From: Chlamydiae bacterium RIFCSPHIGHO2_12_FULL_49_9
GTDB lineage: Bacteria; Chlamydiota; Chlamydiia; Chlamydiales; SM23-39
Direction: 5' to 3'
NCBI GenBank assembly: GCA_001794935.1
Contig: MGLY01000014.1
Location: 6,140-14,418 of the forward strand
DNA length: 8,279 bases
Shown here: positions 1 to 6,494 of the stretch, piece after piece
How positions within the stretch are numbered: the stretch's first letter is position 1
Layout: the number at the start of each line of letters is the position of its first letter
The notes under the pieces: model-generated
Databases searched by the model: none
What the model saw: only the letters and a program-made list of their open reading frames with translations
Told to the model about the DNA's origin: nothing
Position numbers and translations under genes: made by a program

Positions 1-395
1 TTTTAAGACCCGGCAGCATCACAAAAGAGACTTTGGAAAACGCGTTGGGGCTCTCCATTTTGTTGCCGGCTTCCGACGCAACAGTTCACTCGCCCGGGAT
101 GAAGTATCGCCACTATGCGCCGAAAGCGAAATTGCGGCTCGCCCATCGCTTGGACGATCTAAAAGGAAAGTTCATCCTCTCATACGTCGAGATCAAGGGC
201 GCAAAAAAACTCTCTGGGAAAACGTTCTATGCTCTATTGAGAGAGGCGGACCGGTTGGGGATTGAAGAGATCGAAATCTACATGGAAGAGACTCTTTTGA
301 AGGATGCCGCTTTGATGAATCGCCTCTTGCGCGCAGCCGGCCAAGTATACCCAAATGAATTCAAAATTTGGGAATTTGACAAGGAGGCGCCCTGA
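1..395 (+). CDS. sua5: L-threonylcarbamoyladenylate synthase (Sua5/YrdC type), C-terminal part
   Basis: This is the 3' part of a gene that enters from the left edge; whole codons begin at base 3, reading LRPGSITKETLENALG, and no start is visible. The family makes threonylcarbamoyl-AMP from threonine, bicarbonate and ATP for t6A37 modification of ANN-decoding tRNAs in the cytoplasm. The visible part holds the end of the YrdC domain (the LRPG segment), the SPGMKYRHYAP linker that is characteristic of Sua5 proteins, and the C-terminal Sua5 domain (KTFYALLREADRLGIEEIEI, then ALMNRLLRAAG). The linker and second domain mark it as the long Sua5 form rather than the short TsaC form. A TTG at base 33 lies mid-domain and is not a credible start. 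The stop codon is inside the left arm of a large inverted repeat, so the transcript end is probably structured. Identification is confident; only the N-terminal catalytic domain is unseen. Confidence 0.9.
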   Translation, partial: LRPGSITKETLENALGLSILLPASDATVHSPGMKYRHYAPKAKLRLAHRLDDLKGKFILSYVEIKGAKKLSGKTFYALLREADRLGIEEIEIYMEETLLKDAALMNRLLRAAGQVYPNEFKIWEFDKEAP

Positions 396-459
396 ATTTG
401 AGCCCGCCTCCATCGCTCAACTTATTCAAGTTGAGCGATGGAGGCGGGCTCAAATTCAG
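392..459. repeat. Perfect 32-bp inverted repeat (4-nt loop) at the end of sua5
   Basis: The left arm, 392-423, is exactly the reverse complement of the right arm, 428-459, with the loop ATTC at 424-427. There is no mismatch in 32 pairs; pairing fails at the next base on the outside. The arm core is GAGCCCGCCTCCATCGCTCA. The left arm includes the sua5 stop codon (393-395). An RNA hairpin this stable would end or protect the sua5 message, but no T-run follows the right arm on the plus strand, so it is not a standard intrinsic terminator. It could be a dispersed palindromic repeat, a bidirectional terminator, an RNase III substrate, or a read fold-back artefact. The inverted repeat is certain; its role is not known. 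Confidence 0.9.
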
Positions 460-478
460 TGGCTGTCCGACGCAGCCA
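460..478. repeat. Small hairpin next to the long inverted repeat
   Basis: TGGCTG (460-465) pairs with CAGCCA (473-478) across a 7-nt loop, and starts one base after the long inverted repeat. A run of five A follows on the plus strand, so on the minus strand a T-rich stretch precedes it rather than follows it. It does not form a canonical terminator in either direction. It may simply extend the structured region between sua5 and the membrane-protein gene. Confidence 0.4.
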
Positions 479-524
479 AAAACCAAAGTTTGAGTTTATT
501 TGGGTATAAGTTAATCTCTTTTTC

Positions 525-1202
525 ATGAAAGTAAATTCTTGGAACTCTCCTTTTTTGGGCCTTGCCTATTTTTTAGGCTCGCCTTGCCTTTGGGGATGGG
601 CGCTTTTGGGCACAATCGCCGCCATGGCGATGGCAGGCTTTGCCATCTCCAAAACACTTTCTCTTACATTTCCTCACGACCCTTACAGCGTAGAGGCTCT
701 CCGCTCTTTGGGATGGGCTCTTCTTGTATTGGTTTTGATGATTGCCGTTGTATTTCCCCTCATTTTCAATGCCTGTTTTGCAAAGGCGTTTTCCCGGATT
801 TTAAAAGAAGAGGGGGATGTGGCGTATGAGGTAGGATTTTGGGAGTCTTCGATTTCCTCTTTTTGGGTCTTTTTCCGCACGATGAAGTGGCGCATCCTTT
901 GGCCGCTGATCTTAATTGTGACGATTTTGTTTTTGCCGCCTCTTATTTTTCCAATATCGCTTCTTGCCGCAAATCATCTGGCCGTCATTGAAAGCGCAGA
1001 TCTCGCTCTCACCTTGTTTTCTGTCTCCGGAGACGGCAGAGTCGATTGGATCCGAAAAAAAGGGACCAGGTGTTTTGCGGCGGCGTTGAGCGGCTCTCTT
1101 CTCACATTCCTGCTCAGTCTGGTTATCGTCGGTTGGCTCTTTTGGTTTCCGGCTATTTACTGCGGCGTTTTTCTCTGGGTTCGATCCGATCTTAAAAAAT
1201 AA
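525..1202 (+). CDS. Integral membrane protein, possibly EI24/CysZ-like
   Basis: This 225-residue protein is very hydrophobic, with probable membrane helices near residues 20-41, 62-86, 123-149 and 190-220, separated by short basic or polar loops. The C-terminal third has a charged loop (DWIRKKGTR) leading into a long Leu-rich helix with an internal FPA motif. That arrangement recalls the EI24 domain of CysZ-like proteins (inner-membrane proteins, some linked to sulfate uptake), but I see no diagnostic residues, so the family call is tentative. No cleavable signal peptide is evident. The ATG at 525 is the first good start; it lacks a clear Shine-Dalgarno sequence, although a TATAAG hexamer lies 14 bases upstream (505-510). 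The next gene begins 55 bases after its stop and probably has its own promoter. A real gene is likely because the frame is long and cleanly membrane-patterned. Confidence 0.75.
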   Translation: MKVNSWNSPFLGLAYFLGSPCLWGWALLGTIAAMAMAGFAISKTLSLTFPHDPYSVEALRSLGWALLVLVLMIAVVFPLIFNACFAKAFSRILKEEGDVAYEVGFWESSISSFWVFFRTMKWRILWPLILIVTILFLPPLIFPISLLAANHLAVIESADLALTLFSVSGDGRVDWIRKKGTRCFAAALSGSLLTFLLSLVIVGWLFWFPAIYCGVFLWVRSDLKK

Positions 1203-1203
1203 T

Positions 1204-1230
1204 TTCTTAAATAATTCTTAACCATATATA
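1204..1230 (+). promoter_or_regulatory. Possible promoter for the acidic-protein/RDD/pat operon
   Basis: The gap between the two plus-strand genes is very AT-rich. It contains TATATA (1225-1230) as a -10-like element and TTCTTA (1204-1209) as a weak -35-like element with a short 15-base spacer. The position, 27 bases before the next ATG, suits a promoter. The -35 match is poor, so this is only a candidate. Confidence 0.25.
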
Positions 1231-1248
1231 CATGAGTTATTCAAAATT

Positions 1249-1252
1249 GAGG
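1249..1252 (+). promoter_or_regulatory. Shine-Dalgarno site for the acidic protein
   Basis: GAGG lies five bases before the ATG at 1258. It is the clearest ribosome-binding site in the window and supports this start. The only upstream ATG, at 1232, is in another frame. Confidence 0.5.
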
Positions 1253-1257
1253 CCTCT

Positions 1258-1929
1258 ATGGTGTCTCCTGTTTTGTCATCGACTCAGTACGGCTCTTCAT
1301 CGCCCTCTTCTTTATCGATAGAGCCCTGTTCACATGAAGAAGAAGAGACTCCTTTTGAGATCGATTTGGAGCCTGAGACAACCCTTGAGGATTTAGCGAG
1401 CCAGCTCAAAAAATACCTCGGGATTTTAGGGGAGACAATCGAGTATTGTTCCGACGATCTTGAGATCGATGATTTCATAGAAGTTTACGATGAGCTGAAA
1501 GAGTGGGTCAATCGTCCGATAATGATAGAGAGGTCTGTATATCGCACCTTTAAATACTGGGAAGCTCGAGTGGATGAACTCAAAAATATAGATGATAGCG
1601 ATGCTGCGGACGATTTGCCCTTCCTTTATGCTTCCGAGCTCCGCGTCGATTTTGTTCTTTCTCCGAGGATGACCCTGGAAGGCGCAAAAAAAGCTCTCAA
1701 TGAATACCGCTCAATTGTACTAAAGAAAGCCAGATTCTCTGAGGGCGTTGATATGGATCCTTCGATTTCCCATTTTTGCCATTTATTGAACGGATGGATT
1801 GAAAAGGAGACGAGAAGAGATCAAACTCCAAATGACGCCCTTCAATTTTGGGCCAAAAAAGTCGAGCGGATCAGGGCATCTCTCGATGAAGAGAATTCCC
1901 TTATTCTCCCCGAGATCGATTTTTCCTAA
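1258..1929 (+). CDS. Unrecognised acidic protein with an internal duplication
   Basis: I do not recognise this 223-residue protein. It is predicted to be soluble, acidic and mostly helical, with no signal peptide or membrane helix. Residues 1-32 are Ser-rich and disordered-looking, then a run of Glu precedes the folded part. The rest consists of two related halves, about 37-123 and 134-220, which align without gaps at an offset of 97 residues. Matched residues include L37/L134, P39/P136, TLE 42-44/139-141, Y53/Y150, W83/W180, W101/W198, V105/V202 and P121/P218. A diagnostic core is YWEARVDELK in half one against FWAKKVERIR in half two. The RDD gene follows 28 bases downstream in the same direction, suggesting cotranscription. 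A Ser-rich start on a lineage-specific protein is compatible with a secreted effector in an intracellular bacterium, but nothing here proves it. Confidence 0.8.
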   Translation: MVSPVLSSTQYGSSSPSSLSIEPCSHEEEETPFEIDLEPETTLEDLASQLKKYLGILGETIEYCSDDLEIDDFIEVYDELKEWVNRPIMIERSVYRTFKYWEARVDELKNIDDSDAADDLPFLYASELRVDFVLSPRMTLEGAKKALNEYRSIVLKKARFSEGVDMDPSISHFCHLLNGWIEKETRRDQTPNDALQFWAKKVERIRASLDEENSLILPEIDFS

Positions 1930-1957
1930 AAAGAGCTCCTTTGATACACTGTGGTTC

Positions 1958-2542
1958 ATGAGCGATAAGATCATTGAGCCTTCTGAGATCATTGTCGAGG
2001 ATGCAGATCCCGTAAGGGAAAATCCCTCCCACGTCAACCCATGGATCCGTTGCGTTGCGAGGTTTTTCGACTACGCCCTCTTTTTTCTTTGTCTTATGGG
2101 GCTTCAAAGAGTTTTTGCAATTTCGCTTGGCGTTGGCCATTTGATTCCGTTTGAATTTGTCCTTTGGATTCCGATCGAGTCGCTCCTTCTTTGTTCAGTG
2201 GGAACAACACCCGGAAAGTGGTTTTTAAGAACAAAACTCAAGTGGGGCAAAAAACAAAAGCCCGATTTCAAAATGGCTCTTCAGAGGAGTTTTTCCGTCT
2301 GGATGAGAGGCCTTGGGATGGGGATTCCCATATTAAGCCTGTTATGTCCTTTTTTTGCCTATCACAAGCTAAAAGTGCTTCGGATCACAAGCTGGGATCG
2401 GGACCAGGCGATCACTGTAACTCACTATCCAATTCATCGGGTTCGATTGGGGGTGGCGGTTTTTATTGCAATTGTTGGAACGCTCTTTTATTACTCAAAT
2501 AAGGGTGATATCCAATATGAAGTCAAAAAAACCTTCCTTTGA
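1958..2542 (+). CDS. RDD-family membrane protein
   Basis: This is a 194-residue membrane protein of the RDD family, a widespread group of mostly uncharacterised inner-membrane proteins, some implicated in ion or solute transport. The R-x-x-D signature is present as R35-F-F-D38 at the start of the first helix, and the second hallmark is G82-T-T-P-G-K87 after the second helix. Probable membrane helices lie near residues 38-58, 64-81, 117-135 and 165-182. An acidic soluble tail of about 28 residues precedes the domain. The open frame extends back to 1799, but that part overlaps the upstream gene and encodes a basic, non-conserved sequence. The ATG at 1958, 28 bases after the upstream stop, gives the natural N-terminus, although no strong ribosome site precedes it. 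Its last 26 bases overlap the pat gene in another frame, implying coupled translation. Confidence 0.85.
   Translation: MSDKIIEPSEIIVEDADPVRENPSHVNPWIRCVARFFDYALFFLCLMGLQRVFAISLGVGHLIPFEFVLWIPIESLLLCSVGTTPGKWFLRTKLKWGKKQKPDFKMALQRSFSVWMRGLGMGIPILSLLCPFFAYHKLKVLRITSWDRDQAITVTHYPIHRVRLGVAVFIAIVGTLFYYSNKGDIQYEVKKTFL
2501..2508 (+). promoter_or_regulatory. Likely ribosome-binding site for the Pat-like gene
   Basis: AAGGGTGA lies inside the 3' end of the RDD gene, with its AGGG about eleven bases upstream of the ATG at 2517. The spacing is slightly long, but it is the only purine-rich match nearby. It supports translation start at 2517 rather than at the in-frame TTG at 2466. Confidence 0.4.
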
Positions 2543-5219
2543 TCCGTCTCAAAACTTTCTCTATCGACGTCAAAAACCTCTCGATCACATTTTTAAGCCA
2601 AAAGTGGTAGCCCTCATTGGAGCAACTGAAAAGGCGGGCAGCGTCGGAAGAACTGTCATGCAAAATCTTTTGGCTACAAAATTTGGCGGAGAGGTGATCC
2701 CGGTCAACCCCGCAAGAGATGCTGTTTTTGGGGTAAAAGCCTATCCCAATGTCAAAAGCACTCTTAAGAAAATTGATTTGGCGGTAGTTGTTACTCCCGC
2801 TAAAGCAGTCCCTGCGATCATCAATGAATGCGCGGACATTTCGATTCCTGCAGCAGTCATTATTTCGGCAGGTTTTAAAGAGATGGGCGCTCCCGGCATC
2901 GAGCTGGAAAAAGAGATTTTGCAAGCGGCAAGGCGCGGCAAAATGAGGATTGTGGGCCCCAACTGTCTCGGTGTCATGAACCCAAACGGGGGGCTTAACG
3001 CAACTTTTGCCGCCGGTATGGCGCATAAAGGGCACATCGCATTCATCTCTCAATCGGGCGCTCTTTGCACAGCGGTTTTAGATTGGAGTTTAAGAGAAAA
3101 AGTGGGTTTTAGCGCCTTTGTTTCAATCGGCTCAATGGTCGATGTGAGCTGGGGCGATCTCATCGATTATTTTGGCAGCGATCCTGAGACAAAGAGCATC
3201 CTCATCTACATGGAGAGCATTGGAGACGCTAGATCTTTTTTGTCGGCGGCAAGAGAAGTTGCCCTCACAAAGCCGATTATTTTGATTAAGGCGGGAAGAA
3301 CGGCAGAGTCAGCGCAGGCGGCAGCATCTCATACGGGATCTTTAGCCGGAAGCGACGAGGCGCTTAGCGCCGCTTTAAGACGTGTGGGTGTTTTAAGAGT
3401 CGATACGATCGCAGAGCTTTTTGGGATGACGGAGGTTTTGGCCAAGCAGCCAAGACCAAAGGGGCCCCACTTGACGATTGTGACGAATGCGGGTGGACCC
3501 GGGGTCATTGCAACCGATGCGCTGATCGAAAGCGGAGGGAAGCTGGCTGAACTTAGTCCCGAGACGATGCGGGCGCTCAACGCGCTTTTGCCTGCGCCCT
3601 GGAGCCGCAATAATCCGGTCGATATTTTGGGAGATGCGAGCGCGGACACTTACGCAAAAGCGGTTGAGATTGCGGCAAACGATCCCAATTCAGAAGGAGT
3701 GCTCGTCATTTTGACGCCGCAAGATATGACCGATCCGACGGAAACGGCTGACAAACTCAAACCCTTTGCCAAGCTGGACAAGCCGGTTCTTGCCAGCTGG
3801 ATGGGGGGCAAAAGCGTGGAGAAAGGGGATGAGATTTTAGCGAAAATGGGGATTCCCTCATTTGAGTACCCCGATATGGCGTGCAAGACATTTGGCTCGA
3901 TGTGGAAATACACCTATAATTTAAGAGGCATCTACGAGGTTCCGACTGAATCGGATGTCGCTGTGGATCAAAAGATCATCGATCCGATTTTTGAGCGCGC
4001 CAGAAAAGAAAACCGGACCATTCTCGATGAGTTTGAGTCGAAAAAGATAATAGATGCAGCCGGTATCCCAGCCGTTCCGACTCAGATTGCAACAACCGAT
4101 AAAGAGGCGATCCAGATTGCCAAGTCAATGGGGTTTCCGATCGTCTTAAAGCTCTACTCCAAAACGATCACCCACAAAACGGATGTGGGGGGAGTAAAGC
4201 TCAACCTAAAAGATCCGGAAGCGGTAGCTACAGCCTACCGGGAGATTTTTGAGTCGGTGAAAAAAATAGCCGGAGAGCGGAGCTTTCAGGGAGTCACCGT
4301 CCAGCCGATGATCAAGCTCGATGGGTATGAGCTCATTTTGGGAAGCGCTTTTGATGAGCAGTTTGGGCCTGTTCTCCTTTTTGGATCGGGAGGCCAGCTT
4401 GTCGAAGTATATCAAGACCGCTCATTGGCAATCCCTCCGCTCACGAGCACTTTGGCAAAAAGGATGATGGAGCAGACAAAGATCTACCATGCACTTCAAG
4501 GAGTGAGGGGAAGAAAATCGATCGACTTGAAAGGGCTCGAAGAGATCCTCGTCCGGTTTAGCCATCTCGTTGTGAGCAATCCCCAAATCAAAGAGTGCGA
4601 TATCAATCCGCTTTTAGCCTCGCCAGAGAGACTGATCGCTTTGGATGCAAGAGTGATTCTCCACGATCCGAAAATCAAAAAAGAGGATTTGCCAAGACCT
4701 GCGATCCGCCCCTATCCGGCCGAATATATCGAGATGTGGGAGCTTAAAAACAAAGCGAAGACAACGATCCGCCCGATTAAGCCGGAAGATGAGCCGCTCG
4801 TCGTACAGTTCCATAAAGAGCTCTCGCAAGAGACGGTGAGACAAAGATACTTAAAGGCGATCAACTATGAAGAGAGGGTTGCCCACGATCGGCTCATCCG
4901 CATCTGCTTTAACGACTACGATCGGGAGATCGCGCTTGTGGCAGAGGCTAAGGAAGAGATTTTGGGAATCGCCCGCCTTTCAAAAGTGACGGGAACAAAC
5001 GAGGCGATCTTTGCGATCACCATCAAGGACAAGTGGCAAAACCAGGGGCTCGGATCGAAACTCATGCAGAAGATTTTGGAGGTGGCAAAAAAAGAAAAGA
5101 TAAGACAAGTTCAAGCTCGCATGCTCGATGAGAATTTTCAGATGGAAAAGCTCTGCAAACACTTTGGGTTTAGACTAAAGAGAGAGGGCAACCTCATTCT
5201 CGCTAATCTCGCCCTTTAA
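2517..5219 (+). CDS. patZ: Pat/PatZ-like protein: NDP-forming acyl-CoA synthetase fused to GNAT acetyltransferase
   Basis: This 900-residue protein has the full domain order of Pat/YfiQ (PatZ is about 886 residues). A CoA-binding Rossmann domain spans about 23-120 (VVALIGATEKAGSVGR) and a succinyl-CoA-ligase-like region about 150-470. An ATP-grasp domain covers about 498-725, with THKTDVGGV around H553. A GNAT domain covers about 749-900, with the acetyl-CoA motif Q841-N-Q-G844-L-G846. The segments RPYP, IRPIKPEDEP and DYDRE recall E. coli PatZ closely. Pat proteins acetylate lysines, classically on acetyl-CoA synthetase; the parent synthetase family interconverts acyl-CoA and acid plus NTP. 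The ASHTGSLAGSD motif keeps H272, the expected phospho-histidine, whereas E. coli PatZ as I recall it has NTTAG there and is inactive as a synthetase. The ATG at 2517 is chosen because translation before it is non-conserved. The gene overlaps the RDD gene by 26 bases and is probably in one operon with it. The family call is secure; which activities operate is inferred. Confidence 0.93.
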   Translation: MKSKKPSFDPSQNFLYRRQKPLDHIFKPKVVALIGATEKAGSVGRTVMQNLLATKFGGEVIPVNPARDAVFGVKAYPNVKSTLKKIDLAVVVTPAKAVPAIINECADISIPAAVIISAGFKEMGAPGIELEKEILQAARRGKMRIVGPNCLGVMNPNGGLNATFAAGMAHKGHIAFISQSGALCTAVLDWSLREKVGFSAFVSIGSMVDVSWGDLIDYFGSDPETKSILIYMESIGDARSFLSAAREVALTKPIILIKAGRTAESAQAAASHTGSLAGSDEALSAALRRVGVLRVDTIAELFGMTEVLAKQPRPKGPHLTIVTNAGGPGVIATDALIESGGKLAELSPETMRALNALLPAPWSRNNPVDILGDASADTYAKAVEIAANDPNSEGVLVILTPQDMTDPTETADKLKPFAKLDKPVLASWMGGKSVEKGDEILAKMGIPSFEYPDMACKTFGSMWKYTYNLRGIYEVPTESDVAVDQKIIDPIFERARKENRTILDEFESKKIIDAAGIPAVPTQIATTDKEAIQIAKSMGFPIVLKLYSKTITHKTDVGGVKLNLKDPEAVATAYREIFESVKKIAGERSFQGVTVQPMIKLDGYELILGSAFDEQFGPVLLFGSGGQLVEVYQDRSLAIPPLTSTLAKRMMEQTKIYHALQGVRGRKSIDLKGLEEILVRFSHLVVSNPQIKECDINPLLASPERLIALDARVILHDPKIKKEDLPRPAIRPYPAEYIEMWELKNKAKTTIRPIKPEDEPLVVQFHKELSQETVRQRYLKAINYEERVAHDRLIRICFNDYDREIALVAEAKEEILGIARLSKVTGTNEAIFAITIKDKWQNQGLGSKLMQKILEVAKKEKIRQVQARMLDENFQMEKLCKHFGFRLKREGNLILANLAL

Positions 5220-5235
5220 AAAAGTTTTTTCGGGC
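5211..5235. terminator. A/T palindrome at the pat/MFS convergent junction
   Basis: Six A (5218-5223) and six T (5225-5230) flank a single G, bounded by GCCC and GGGC. Both genes stop here. The element is roughly symmetric and could end transcription from both sides, but the G+C stem is only four pairs and imperfectly placed, so this is a weak call. Confidence 0.25.
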
Positions 5236-6439
5236 TGGTCAGGTTGAGGTAGAGAACCAGCACGCCTGTTGTGGCGATAAAGTAAATTGCCAGATAAAAA
5301 TGTTCCGGGATCGAGAGAAGGGGAGATTCTTTGACCCACTCAGCCCAAAAGTCAATGATTCCAACTCCGATAAAGTAGGACGCAATTACGACAGACGCCG
5401 CCCCCTCAATGTAGGGGAGAACGCGGTGTCTAAAAGAGAAGTGGAGCACTTCCCTCTCGATCATCGATAAGAGGATCGGCACCATCGCGGAGCACCCAAG
5501 TCCACCGATCGCAAGGCCAAAAATAATCCCGGGAAGCGTTGTCTGAACAGGGAAGTTGATCAGAGCTCCTATGGAAAGGCCGATGAGGAAGTAAAAGACT
5601 CTTCTCGCCGCGAAAAAGTAAAGGGGCACCAAAAGAAAGATCTGTCCGAAGATAACAAAGAGCCAAAAAACCGAGATGATTTCGTTTGCAATCTGCGGAC
5701 CCAGGACGGCTTTAACTTGCAGTAGTCCCCAGATGTAAAAAGTTGTCTCGGTAAGGCCGAAGGCGACGACTGCGATTGCAAAAAGGCCAAGGCGGTAATG
5801 AAGCTCTTTCCAAAGAAGTGTTCCCTTGCGGAGCCGCTCGATGTGAGCTGGAACCGGAGGGTCAAAAAAGTAGGCGTGGACAAACCAGATCGCGAAGACA
5901 AGAAGAGCGATAAGGAAAGGGTACATCGCCATCTTAATGGAGAAGTAGTTGAAGATATCGAGCATAACAGGGGCGAGCATCGAGCCGGCATTGAAAGAAA
6001 TGAAGAGAGCGGTGATCCCGACACCGATTTTCTTTGGATACTCAAGAACCATGTAGGTAATAAGAGCGCAGATCACCGAAGTGATCGCGATCCCAAATAG
6101 GATCATATCCAGAAAGATCAAAGGGATGAACCCATTGACAGGGGAAATTTGGTTAAACCAAAGGATCATAAGGCCGAAGAAGTTAAAGAGAAGTCCCCAG
6201 TAGAGCACTCGCCTCAAACCGAAAATACGGCAGAAATATTGGTGGGCTAAAGCGGTGCCGATTGCGCAGGCATAGAGAACGAGTTTGCAGTCTAGAATGA
6301 GATCTTCAGCACCGCTTCCCAAGAGAAAATTGCCTGGGATCTGAAAGAAAGCAAAGATCAATGTATGTAGACAGCCGATAAGAAAAAGGCTCAGCGTCAG
6401 ATAAGCGCGATAAGAGACTTGTTTTCGCGACCAAAACAT
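5216..6439 (-). CDS. Major-facilitator-type transporter, 12 membrane helices
   Basis: This 407-residue protein has about twelve evenly spaced hydrophobic helices, with a basic/polar central loop between helices 6 and 7 (about FFDPPVPAHIERLRKGTLL), the usual MFS layout and size. CRIFGLRRVLYWG after helix 2 resembles a degraded form of the MFS loop motif GxxxDRxGRR, and FNAGSMLAPV in helix 5 resembles the conserved helix-5 pattern. No substrate-specific residues are recognisable, so the substrate is unknown. It acts in the inner membrane. The ATG at 6439 begins the first helix cleanly. The gene is convergent with the Pat-like gene, with 4 bp of coding overlap inside TTTAAA, and divergent from the aldo/keto reductase across 55 bases. 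A divergent partner in a short gap could mean shared regulation, but there is no direct evidence of joint function. Confidence 0.85.
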   Translation of the reverse strand: MFWSRKQVSYRAYLTLSLFLIGCLHTLIFAFFQIPGNFLLGSGAEDLILDCKLVLYACAIGTALAHQYFCRIFGLRRVLYWGLLFNFFGLMILWFNQISPVNGFIPLIFLDMILFGIAITSVICALITYMVLEYPKKIGVGITALFISFNAGSMLAPVMLDIFNYFSIKMAMYPFLIALLVFAIWFVHAYFFDPPVPAHIERLRKGTLLWKELHYRLGLFAIAVVAFGLTETTFYIWGLLQVKAVLGPQIANEIISVFWLFVIFGQIFLLVPLYFFAARRVFYFLIGLSIGALINFPVQTTLPGIIFGLAIGGLGCSAMVPILLSMIEREVLHFSFRHRVLPYIEGAASVVIASYFIGVGIIDFWAEWVKESPLLSIPEHFYLAIYFIATTGVLVLYLNLTSPKKLF

Positions 6440-6448
6440 ATAGTTTAT

Positions 6449-6478
6449 CAGATATACAGATGCGACTTTTATTACAAT
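6449..6478. promoter_or_regulatory. Divergent promoter region between MFS and aldo/keto reductase genes
   Basis: The 55-base gap between the two start codons is AT-rich. On the minus strand, TTGTAA (complement of 6472-6477) and TATCTG (complement of 6449-6454) are 17 bases apart and could serve the transporter. On the plus strand, TACAAT (6473-6478) matches a -10 in five of six positions and could serve the reductase, though no good -35 precedes it. The candidate elements of the two promoters overlap. Confidence 0.3.
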
Positions 6479-6494
6479 CTGTTACCTTGAAATT

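Noticed and set aside
460..478. Small hairpin as an intrinsic terminator
   Set aside because: The stem is six pairs and is followed by A rather than T on the plus strand; on the minus strand T lies on the wrong side.
1799..1957. Longer N-terminus for the RDD protein starting at 1799
   Set aside because: It overlaps the acidic-protein gene in another frame and gives a basic sequence with no family resemblance; the ATG at 1958 fits the domain and spacing.
2466..2516. Earlier TTG start for the Pat-like protein
   Set aside because: The extra 17 residues are the out-of-frame image of the RDD C-terminus and lie before a better ATG with a purine-rich site upstream.
2523..3053. 176-residue minus-strand frame inside pat
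   Set aside because: It lies wholly within a well-supported gene, has no recognisable domain, and is Cys/His/Asn-rich in the way expected for a shadow of the coding strand.
5569..6045. 158-residue minus-strand frame inside the MFS gene
   Set aside because: It is Ser/Leu-rich and low in complexity, overlapping a clear transporter in another frame; it is a shadow.
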